The notes under the pieces: generated by a model | Told to the model about the DNA's origin: nothing | Seen by the model: only the letters and a program-made list of their open reading frames with translations | Databases searched by the model: none | Translations under genes and position numbers: made by a program | Assembly (NCBI RefSeq): GCF_023078275.1 | Contig: NC_062983.1 | Coordinates: 14,191,001-14,255,000, forward strand | DNA length: 64,000 nucleotides | Direction of reading: 5' to 3' | From: Leguminivora glycinivorella | Lineage: Eukaryota > Arthropoda > Insecta > Lepidoptera > Tortricidae | Shown here: positions 55,946 to 64,000 of the stretch, in pieces | Position numbering within the stretch: the first letter of the stretch is position 1 | Layout of the letters: each line of letters starts with the position of its first letter

Positions 55946-56149
55946 TTTTTTTCTTAAAAATTATTTAGGCTAAAAGCTAATTTTAAATTAAGTAGTTTAG
56001 AAAACTAGATCATGTCCGTCGACTATGTTTGTAAAATGTTTTGTGTTGTCCTTCAGTCTCGTGTCACTGAATGGTGTAATTGTATTAAACTTGTCTTTAT
56101 TACAAAATAACTGAAATATTTTCCGCCTCTACTACAATCCCTGAACCTA

Positions 56150-56923
56150 CTTCTCTTTACATTTGCTATCAGCTCTGTGAAGACTTTCAGTAAAGTAATT
56201 AAATAATTTATTGTTCAGTATCGTTTCGTTTCGTGAGCGTTTGTGCATTCGGATACGCACGCAGGTATTACGACAGAGCTTGCGGAGCGAAGAAAATAAA
56301 AATTAGCAATGAAAGCAGAGCAGTGGCGCAGTGTTCCAAACAAACGTTTGATTTATTGTCTATGGCTGCAAGGGCAGACTCAGTCTATTCTCTTTACCTT
56401 TTGCGAATTTAGCTCTGTGAACACTTTCAGTAAACCAAAGAACTTATTGCTCAGTATTTGTGCGTAACACGCTTCGGGTTTTACGACAGTGCTTGCGAAT
56501 CGAAGAAAATAAAAATTAGCAATGAAAGCAGAGCGCGGCGGTCCAAAGAACCGTTTGATTTATTGTCTATGGCTGCAAGGGCTGACTCAGTCTATTCTCA
56601 TTACCTTTTGCGAATTTAGCTCTGTGAAGACTTTCAGTAAACCATAGAATTTATTGCTCAGTATTTATGCGTAACACGCTTCAGAGGGCCGATTTTTGAG
56701 TCTCACTGTCACTAAAATACCGGTTGAAAACGGTGAATTGCCTATTATTTTCAGTGACAATTTTCTGAATTCGAACGCCGTGAGGTTCAAAAATCGACCC
56801 CCTGGTTCTACGACAGTGCTTGCGAATTGAAGAAAATAAAAATTAGCAATGAAAGCAGAGCGCGGCGGTCCAAACAAACGTTTGATTTATTGTCTATGGC
56901 TGCAAGGGCTGGATCAGTCTATA
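56150..56923 (+). repeat. Three-unit tandem repeat, third unit hit by a MITE
   Basis: Each unit reads AGCTCTGTGAAGACTTTCAG-like, GAAGAAAATAAAAATTAGCA, ATGAAAGCAGAGC, GTTTGATTTATTGTCTATGG and CTGCAAGGGC(A/T)G. Units run approximately 56150-56386, 56387-56591 and 56592-56923; the first is the most diverged and the third is long because of the MITE at 56687. Confidence 0.8.
56687..56812. mobile_element. MITE with GGGCCGATTTTTGA ends, short form, copy 2
   Basis: Nearly identical to 6501-6620 (AAAATACCGGTTGAAAACGG, TTTTCTGAATTCGAACGCCG). It sits in the third tandem unit after TAACACGCTTC; unit two gives the uninterrupted sequence. Confidence 0.85.
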
Positions 56924-57743
56924 TTTAGTCCATGTTCAGGGTCGCGGGGACGGAGCTGCGCTAAATTATGATTGATGCTGGGATTTGATTGCAGTGAGAT
57001 TCATTTCTAAGATTTGATAAAGTGTCGGAACACTCTGAACCCATTGCTACCTAATTGCAGACTTTATATGTGTAGGTTATGTATAGTTTGTAATTCGCAA
57101 CATCAATCATACTTTGGACCACCATAGACGAACCGCTTGTCAACAATTTGACAGCTACAAGCAATCTTTGTATGTATGCTCATACTGTAGACATTTCAAC
57201 ATACATTTTTATAGCAAGGTCCTTCTCTGAGTTCTCTAACGAAAAAATACGTGATAAAGACGTCAAAAATAATTGCTTATCCCAAAGAGAGGTCTTATTA
57301 TGCAAATGCACGTATCGTTATTACTCCATTTTTGCATCTTTTTATTCCTTCGCCAGAGTTTATAGCGTAATTCTGATTATTCTGAATAAATTGGTAATAA
57401 GACCAGAATAGATGCAAGCTGGCTATCTAGTTATTAATACGAACTTGATGTGGATATTTCACATGCAATGGCCCGTATGAATGGGCGATGTGTGCTTTCA
57501 GTGCCAGGCGGAGTTCCGAGAAAACTGTTTCCTAACTCGACTCAACATAGTACAAGTGTCTTGTCTTGTTTCATGTTAGTAGTTAATGCGGATTAATGTA
57601 TGCATTTCAATTGCATTTTAAGCAAACTAGTTTATAATTGAGGATTTTCTCTTAAAATAAAAGAGCGATAAACGTATTTACGAGTTGCAAATGTCACGCA
57701 AAGTTAGCTTAATTTATTTCTATAAATAAATAAATATTTAACC
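56924..57743. other. Non-coding stretch
   Basis: The 87-codon frame at 57148 has no known domain. No shared repeats recognised. Confidence 0.45.
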
Positions 57744-57997
57744 AAAATTATAAATTTAAATAGATATCATACACGAAAGAAAAAACGACAAGGCCCACTG
57801 GTGGCCGAGCCGGGAATCGAACCCGGGTCTTCAGCTTACGCGGCTAACGTCTTCACCACTAGACCACCCGCCCGCCCGCCAGTGGTGAAGACGTTAGCCG
57901 CGTAAGCTGAAGACCCGGGTTCGATTCCCGGCTCGGCCACCAGTGGGCCTTGTCGTTTTTTCTTTCGTGTATGATATCTATTTAAATTTATAATTTA
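57744..57997. mobile_element. Perfect hairpin of a tRNA-derived SINE, 117-bp arms
   Basis: 57744-57860 and 57881-57997 are exact complements around a 20-base centre with a CCCGCCCGCCCG tract. Each arm is a tRNA-like head (acceptor GGTGGTC/GGCCACC in the minus-sense arm, T-arm CCGGGTTCGATTCCCGG, a 7-base anticodon-type loop CGCGTAA) plus tail GGGCCTTGTCGTTTTTTCTT and TCGTGTATGATATC. The loop has G where a tRNA needs U before the anticodon, and no normal D stem forms, so I read a SINE, not a tRNA gene. A single broken copy is at 21245. Confidence 0.85.
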
Positions 57998-59399
57998 TAT
58001 ATAGTAGTGTGACTACTTGAAAAAAGAACAAATCAAAAAATATTCAATAAAATAATTTGATTTGTTCCCTAGTTGTATTTAACCAAAAGTTAAAAAAAAG
58101 TATGTACATTTCATTTTTTTTTCAATCCTACAATTACATATAATGGATTTATTTATTATTATAATCAATTAGTTTATGTGTATAACTTCTAAAAACGATT
58201 ACTTACTTAATTAATTTTTTCAGTTTTAAGGTCTTTGGGCCTCCTCCAGTTGTTTCCAGTCATTACTTATCATAGTGCAAGGAATATTCTACATTGATTG
58301 AATAATTGAAAATCATGGCGGATAGCATTCGTATTTACTGTAGGAATAAGAAAAAGACAAACAACAAATTTGAACAAAGATGACAAAGAGCATCGACGAA
58401 CTAGTTTGAAGAATGAAATGAAGAATGGCTGACGAAAGCTGAATGAGAGACTTTAGGAACTTGCCAAAAAACGAATGATACCAAGATGATATATTACATT
58501 ACATGATATATAGTATATACATATATACTAATTACTCGTATTATATTATGCTTTAAGTAAATTCAAAGAAGAAAGCTCTGCAGAATAGTCCGCAATCCAG
58601 TCAGTGTTTTCATTCACCCGCGCTTTAAACTTAGCATTTCAACAGCTTCACACATTAGTCACCGAGTTATGTTTATGAATGGCCGAGGGTGGAGGGGAGG
58701 GCTAAATATAGCCAGGCAACAGGTGGCCCCTCACCCTACCAGTACCAACGCCTACCAAAGAGAATTGAGTAGAATTACTGTCAAAGTAAAATGTATAGTC
58801 TTAGTGCATTGACTGCTTTCTCTCACAGCATTGAAACATTTGAACTTCAGTTTTGACAGTTTGACCCTTTACTTGATGCAATCTAACCGAGAATCAACCA
58901 AAGGTGGCGTTGGCTGCGCGAGAATTAATGTTTCTTTATGGCTCCGAGATAGGTAGGTAAGTATTTTTCTTAGACATTGTCTTTCTTTATGGAGTTACTT
59001 TGCGCCTACGCACTTCTACATGTGCACCATGTGTCAACAAAACGCGATAGGAAAAGTGAAAACGCTCTCGCCGGCCGGGGATTTAAATACATTTGCATAG
59101 TCATTTGGTTAAAAGTATTGGCTTGTTGGTAAACAAATCAAGCTTACATGGTAATTGTAGTTGTACTTATCACGTATCGAATACTAACAGAGTGAATTCC
59201 ATTGAGAGTTGAGGCTGATTGGGACAATGATTTAGATAAAGCTACAGTACTGTGAACGTGTTAAGTCTCCTTACAGAAGCTTCCTATTTTTGATAACCAG
59301 CACCGATAGCATGGTCGCGCGATAAATAATATAACATCAGGCCGTCCCTTTCGCACTATTTTTTAGTGATTGCCTGCCAGGCACAGACCAAGGTTCTCT
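57998..59399. other. Non-coding stretch
   Basis: 58045-58075 can form a small stem (GAACAAATCAAA/TTTGATTTGTTC). A 22-codon frame from ATGGCGGATAGCATTCG near 58316 lacks support. No gene recognised. Confidence 0.45.
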
Positions 59400-59590
59400 G
59401 TGCTTCCAAGTCACCAAAACTTACATACATACAAACATACAATCACGCCTGCATCCCATGAAGGGGTAGGCAGAGCACATGAAACCACTCAAGTTTCAGT
59501 GCCACTCTTGGCAAATAAGGGGTTGACAGAAAACGAAATTGTGACATTGCAGTGACAGGTTACACCAAAACTTAATGACAAAAAACATTT
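59400..59590 (+). repeat. Dispersed repeat family Z, copy 2
   Basis: ATCACGCCTGCATCCCATGA, AGGGGTAGGCAGAGCACATG, TTTCAGTGCCACTCTTGGCA: complement of the copy at 47245. Confidence 0.65.
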
Positions 59591-59907
59591 TTTTTTTTAC
59601 TATTTTAGCGACCTTGGGATCAACCCCTTTTATTACGTTTTCGCCAAAATAGTCCACTTCGTCTATGAGAATAAATTGCTTATGAACTTATAAAATCTTG
59701 ACAATACTACTATTTCCATTGTTAAGTACCTTTAATTCAATATCATTGTTACCTTGCGCTGTATACTTTAGATTTAAGTTAAATCTAGTAATCGGTGGAC
59801 AATGTTGTTGGTCTCACACCTTACTATTGTTAACACTGTAATTCTCTATTAGAGCCTTGTGTGTTACTGTTTGTTGTCCCCAATAAATTGAAAAAAAAAA
59901 AAAAAAA
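59591..59907 (+). pseudogene. Retroposed 3' UTR-like segment with poly(A)
   Basis: Ends CCCCAATAAATTG followed by 17 A: a poly(A) signal directly before an A tail, as at the end of a reverse-transcribed RNA. Upstream (ACCTTGGGATCAACCCC, TTTGTTGTCC) is non-coding. Either a LINE 3' UTR or the 3' end of a processed host transcript. No matching target duplication found. Confidence 0.5.
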
Positions 59908-60834
59908 CTTTGTAACGCGGCATATTCCTAGACTTGGGCCCTAATCACTTCCGGTCGTCGGATATCCGCGCGCTGCCGACGGACCTGAACCGGGACGGTT
60001 CGGAAACGGATGAGATATTTTTAAAAATATCCGTGAACCGGATGGGAAATTACTTACAGATGAAAACTCGTAGGAAAAAATATCTTTGTCTTTCCTGCAA
60101 TATTTGGTTTCTAAATCTGTACAGGTGCCGTAGCCGAATGGCATTTCTCCGACGCGAAATGAAAAAGAAACGCCGTGAAAGGTAGTCTGTCGCGCCAATA
60201 CGCAAGAGCGATAGAGATAGATATCTACGAGCGTTTCGTTTCGTGAGCGTTTCGTGAGCCACAAACGCTCGGCTACCCTGGGATATTGTGTAAATTGTAA
60301 CTGATTAAGTTAAGAGTCCCTTGAAGCTTGAAATTAGCTGCCTGTTTATTTTGGGTTGTCTTTTATTTCAAGAAGGTCCTACTTAGAAATTGCTAACAAG
60401 ATCTTGTCTGTTGTGTAATCTACTAATCTTACGTTGTAATTTATATACTTACTTACATACAATTCAACATCCACCCCATTCATTAGGAAATCTAAATGTG
60501 TTCCATATGATTGGCATTTATTTTCTATCCCTGACTGTAGTTAAACTTAGAAAATGCACATTATCTGCAACGTTTTACGAGGGAATGCAACTAGATAGTT
60601 TATTATCTGCACGCGAACTTTCTTATGGTAAATATTTACTGTGAACTTAACTGAGGCTTTCAAAGTAAACTTTTACTAACCTACACCTTTACCTTGTAAA
60701 TGAAAAAAATGAAAATGAAATATTTATTTTTCAAGTAGGCATATTACAATGCGCATATGAACGTCAAATAAAGCTACTATTTTTATTTATGCTGTATTTT
60801 TTCATTGGCATTTGAAACTTTTTTGAATATTTTT
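59908..60834. other. Non-coding stretch with repeat fragments
   Basis: 60190-60265 contains AAGAGCGATAGAGATAG and a doubled GCGTTTCGTTTCGTGA/GCGTTTCGTGAG, related to 31740 and to the window's last bases. 60715-60780 (TTTTCAAGTAGGCATATTAC, AATGCGCATATGAACGTCAA) looks like a LINE 3' end. Frames at 59934-60264 on both strands have no known domain. Confidence 0.5.
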
Positions 60835-61070
60835 TTAACCGCCGACGCAAAAACGACGGGGTGTTATAAGTTTGACGTGTCTGTCTGTGTGTGTCTGTCT
60901 GTGGCATCGTAGCTCCCGAACGGATGAACCGATTTAGATTTAGTTTTTTTTTGTCTGAAAGCTGAGTTAGTCAGGAGTGTTCTTAGCCATGTTTCATGAA
61001 AATCGGTCTACTATGTCGCGAAGTCGCGATCGGGGTTTTTTTCAAAATTTTAATTTTGTGATTAGGTTAT
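60835..61070 (+). repeat. CTGT-tract element, copy 6
   Basis: TTAACCGCCGACGCAAAAAC, GACGGGGTGTTATAAG, only a short CTGT tract, GGCATCGTAGCTCCCGAACG, CATGAAAATCGGTC, CGATCGGGGTTTTTTTC and TTTTGTGATTAGGTTA. Confidence 0.9.
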
Positions 61071-61762
61071 TAGATGTTCAATTTCGTTCGAAGCTGGTGC
61101 AAGGTTGGCCAACGCTATTCAACGTGGTATGGGCGCCTTTGAATCCGGTAAAGCTTGTGAAAGTCTTTTTGAGTAAAATATTTTAGTTAGTACATAAATA
61201 TACCTAGTGTTTTCTTATGATTTTAGAAACATAGCATACAAGACATATTTGTTATATTTTATTTTATATATATCTGATTTATTCATAGGAATACCAGAGT
61301 ACCTAATAAAACCTTCGGGGGACAAAACGTTTAAATAGATAACTCTTATACCTACCTAATTAAAAATCTATGGATAAACGTCTTCGTGTTTGACAGTCGC
61401 GGTCCGCACCCATTACCTTGGCCTAAACCATGATACTACACTCGAAAGCAGAACCAAATAGTCATATTTTTATACTAGTTTCATAGCGACATACGACGTT
61501 ATGGTATTTTGAATTTGATGACAGTGCGACACCCACTAACTAAGCATTAATATACGCCACACGACCCAAGGCGTTGGGTATCTGATATTATTCTAATATA
61601 GCCGTTTGTTAACCTCACACACATAAGTATTATTAATTTATGCTATCGTTTTCATTCAAATAAGGTAGGTATTGCTTAAACAGATATTGCCTTATTTGAC
61701 CAAATTAAACGTAAGTATATGAATTAGTTTTAATTAGTGTAAATGTTAGAAAATTACAATAG
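61071..61762. other. Non-coding stretch
   Basis: No gene or shared repeat recognised. Confidence 0.45.
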
Positions 61763-61792
61763 CTAATAACTAAACACTAATAACAAAAAAAA

Positions 61793-62662
61793 AAACCGGC
61801 CAAGTGCGAGTCGGACTCGCGCACCGAGGGTTCCGTACAAACCTGCAAGGTTTACAAAGTTCGTTCATTACGACAATCGAGTCATTTAGATCTAAGTATT
61901 TGATATGAATTTCAACTTGATAGCTCTACGCGTTCATGAGGAAAAAAGTAATAAGTTTATATTTATTAAAAAATATATATTTTGTAATGTAACTAAAAAT
62001 TTAAGGTTTTCGGAATTTTTCCTTTATGTGTGCTATAAAACGTTGCTTCATGCCAAATTTCAAGATTCTAGGTCGACTGGAAGTACCCTTTAGGTTTTGA
62101 TTCCCTTGCGAGTACTTGCGAGTTTCAAAATATGCAGCTTAAATTGCTGTTTCTTTTGATTGCGTTGACATAGAAGTTTGATTTTGTTACAGCTTAAAGG
62201 TATTATAGACCTGAGTATTTGGTATGAATTTCAATTTAATACCTCTACGCGTTTATGAGGAAATGGGTAGTAAGGTTAAAATTATTAAAAAAAAATATAT
62301 TATGTGATGTAACTAAAAATTTATGGTTTTCGTAATTTTTCCTTTATCTATGCTATAAGACGTTGCTTCGTACCAAATTTCAAGATTCTGAGTTCACGGG
62401 AAGCACCCTGTAGGTTTTGATTCCCTTGCAAGTGTCGAAAATTTGCGGCATAAACGGCTGTATCTTTTGATTGCGTTGGCTTAGAAGTTTGATTTTTTCA
62501 CAGCTTCAAGGGACAGTAGACCTGAGTAATTGATATAAATTTCAGCTTCATACCTCCACGCGTTCCTGAGAAAAAGGGTCTTGACAGACGGACGGACGGA
62601 CAGACGGACAACAAAGTGATCCTATAAGGGTTCCGTTTTTTCCTTTTGAGGTACGGAACCCT
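61793..62662 (+). mobile_element. Non-autonomous element with internal duplication and 3' hairpin
   Basis: Starts ACCGGCCAAGTGCGAGTCGG, ACTCGCGCACCGAGGGTTCC, and ends GGGTTCCGTTTTTTCC, TTTTGAGGTACGGAACCC: a terminal hairpin (GGGTTCCGT/ACGGAACCC). Two diverged internal copies, about 61895-62160 and 62215-62480, share TGAATTTCAA(C/T)TT, TA(A/G)CTCTACGCG and AAATTTCAAGATTCT. A GACGGACGGACGGACAG tract lies before the end. Very widespread in Lepidoptera to my knowledge. Confidence 0.7.
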
Positions 62663-62738
62663 AAAAACTATCCAAATAAACTATTCCCTAATAACTAAAC
62701 ACTTAATAACAAAAAAAACTATCCAAATAAACTATTCC
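62663..62738 (+). repeat. Duplicated insertion-site flank
   Basis: The 27-base tract CTAATAACTAAACAC...AATAACAAAA lies before the element (from about 61763) and again at 62688-62717; ACTATCCAAATAAACTATTC follows both the element and the second tract. Order X-element-Y-X-Y. Confidence 0.75.
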
Positions 62739-62950
62739 GACAGGGAATTCCCGGTGCAAAAGTGCCCATGACGCTCGCAGCATTTCCGCGTGATTATATT
62801 TTCTTTGTCAACATACAGATTTGTTGCTAGTTATCTTTTTTTTTTTCAATTGTGTGATTTTTTATATTTTTCCTACTTAGAAACCAGCTGAGAAAATATT
62901 TATAAAAATTACAAAATATTAAAAAAGTGAAGTCGACAAGAATATAAGAA

Positions 62951-63272
62951 CTGGGGGCCGATTTTTGAATGTCGACTATTCGATTTCGTGAATTTCGTTC
63001 AATAATATCTCCACTACTAGCGATTTTAATTCTACTAAGGGCCACTTGCACCAACGAAAATGGAGGGTTAACCCACCATTTTATATGGAATTTGACAGTT
63101 GTCAGCCCACTAACCCTGAGTTAAGTGCTTGGTGCAAGTGGGCCTAATAGGATCAAAAACGAGTGGTCTTTACCATTACTAGCCGTCGTTTTTCAATAAT
63201 AGCATTACGTCGTTTTCCACAGACTTTCGAACGGCGAATTCGCGCATTCGAGATTCAAAAATCGGTCCCCAG
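62951..63272. mobile_element. MITE with GGGGGCCGATTTTTGAAT ends, long form, interrupted
   Basis: CTGGGGGCCGATTTTTGAAT left and ATTCAAAAATCGGTCCCCAG right. Interior matches 10407-10625 except for 63039-63144. Confidence 0.85.
63039..63144. mobile_element. PIF/Harbinger-type MITE nested in the MITE
   Basis: GGGCCACTTGCACCAA left and GGCCCACTTGCACCAA from the right; TAA at 63036-63038 and 63145-63147. The uninterrupted relative at 10407 shows the gap. Three-base TAA duplication is typical for PIF/Harbinger. Confidence 0.85.
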
Positions 63273-63743
63273 TCCACCAAATTTTATTAGTAAAGAAAAA
63301 GTTGCACCAACCGAGATAGATGAGATTAATTTATAAAACGTAATATAATAAATATTTGCAGTAGGTAAAGTAAGTTCTGTTATTTGTGAATTAAATGTAA
63401 GCCTTGACAGCTCATAGTGTTATATAAGTTGTAGACTAGTTATATAGCATAGATATGAGTTGGATTCAGTGATATATTAATATTTATCAGAGTCAACGAC
63501 CCCGCGCTGGGGTCGACCGATGCATATGTTTAGGTGTGTGATATTCGATAATTAACTTAAAAAGTAGCTTCATTTTAGTATTTTTAGTAGATCTGTTTTT
63601 TTTATGTGGCTAACACAAATCGTTGTAGGTTATGAAGGTATTCCTAGGCTAGGTAGCTTGAAAACCGGGATTATTTAATGCTTGTTTATTTTTCTAAGTA
63701 TGTGAAATTGTCAATGACTAAAATGGAGCCTATGTGAGAAAGA
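63273..63743. other. Non-coding stretch
   Basis: No gene or repeat recognised. Confidence 0.45.
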
Positions 63744-63833
63744 AGTGATGATTTCTGTACCTTGTCGCTTTTAATCGTTTGACAATTTCAAACATGACGT
63801 TAATATGACAAGGTACAGAAATCAAATCATCAC
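63744..63833. mobile_element. Small palindromic MITE
   Basis: GTGATGATTTCTGTACCTTG and, at the right, CAAGGTACAGAAATCAAATC with ATCAC: arms of about 22-27 bp (one 5-base indel) around 40 bp. Confidence 0.65.
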
Positions 63834-63852
63834 ATATTTATGCCGGTGACTC

Positions 63853-63958
63853 TACAGTCGCCATCGGATATATCGCAACGATCAAAGTGCTCAGAAATAT
63901 CTGAACACGCCTCTATTGTCAAGGCGATATGACGTGTTCAGATATTTTAGCGCGCCCG
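63853..63958. mobile_element. MITE related to 46349
   Basis: CAGTCGCCATCGGATATATC, AGTGCTCAGAAATATCTGAA, CACGCCTCTATTGTCAAGGC and ACGTGTTCAGATATTTT: a central inverted repeat (AATATCTGAACACG/CGTGTTCAGATATT). The right arm decays near the window end. Confidence 0.65.
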
Positions 63959-64000
63959 ACATACCTGGGTACCTATGAAACGCTCACGAAACGAAACGCT

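Noticed and set aside
57781..57960. A functional tRNA gene pair
   Set aside because: T arm and acceptor look tRNA-like, but the base before the anticodon is G, the D arm does not fold properly, and the sequence recurs as a SINE fragment at 21245.
59934..60264. Overlapping frames on both strands (83, 107 and 70 codons)
   Set aside because: No domain, overlap in three frames, and include a dispersed repeat block.

Overview
The window looks like nuclear DNA of a moth or butterfly (Lepidoptera). It is AT-rich, has small exons in very long introns, and is packed with dispersed repeats of types I recognise from lepidopteran genomes: tRNA-derived SINEs whose body follows a GGTTCGAATCC B box, elements built on a CTGT tract followed by a conserved 'GGCATCGTAGCTCCCGAAC' block, many short palindromic MITEs with TA, TTAA, TAA or 8-bp target duplications, and truncated LINE 3' ends. 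There are no bacterial-type operons, rRNA genes, CRISPR arrays or convincing functional tRNA genes.

Two host genes are supported. (1) On the plus strand, 51580-54544, a complete three-exon gene for mitochondrial ATP synthase subunit d (189 aa); both introns have GT/AG borders and matching phases. (2) On the minus strand, two phase-compatible exons about 15.5 kb apart (40207-40072, then 24586-24466) of a gene that otherwise lies outside the window. The peptide is acidic and proline-rich, with an IKSE sumoylation-like site and a KHVSF motif. It may be the N-terminal part of the ETS factor Pointed, but no PNT or ETS domain is present here to prove it. The 3' part of exon 40207-40072, with its splice donor, is tandemly duplicated downstream (39770-40064); one copy keeps an open, nearly synonymous reading frame.

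Layout: 1-24 kb is mostly non-coding with scattered MITEs, three LINE fragments (two with clear target duplications) and two inverted-arm elements that may be Penelope-derived. 24.4-40.2 kb is the long intron of the minus-strand gene; it holds a 199-bp tandem array inside a CTATAG-rich 2-kb tract, a cluster of TIR MITEs and tRNA-SINEs, and a TIR transposon carrying a 121-bp minisatellite that was itself hit by a LINE. 41.4-43.9 kb is a young Ty3/gypsy-type LTR element (LTRs differ at one base, GTATT target duplication) that has lost protease-RT-RNase H and has a TA-flanked 628-bp element inside its integrase. 44.1-45.6 kb is a TIR element with eight internal copies of a TCATAGCAATAC-type motif. 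46-64 kb contains ATP synthase d, an inverted second copy of the minisatellite transposon (54.9-55.9 kb), a three-unit tandem repeat hit by a MITE, a perfect 117-bp-arm hairpin of a tRNA-derived SINE, and several nested insertions.

The main interest is the record of nested insertions, the duplicated exon end, and several apparently non-autonomous element families whose structure can be read directly. I saw no new multi-gene system.
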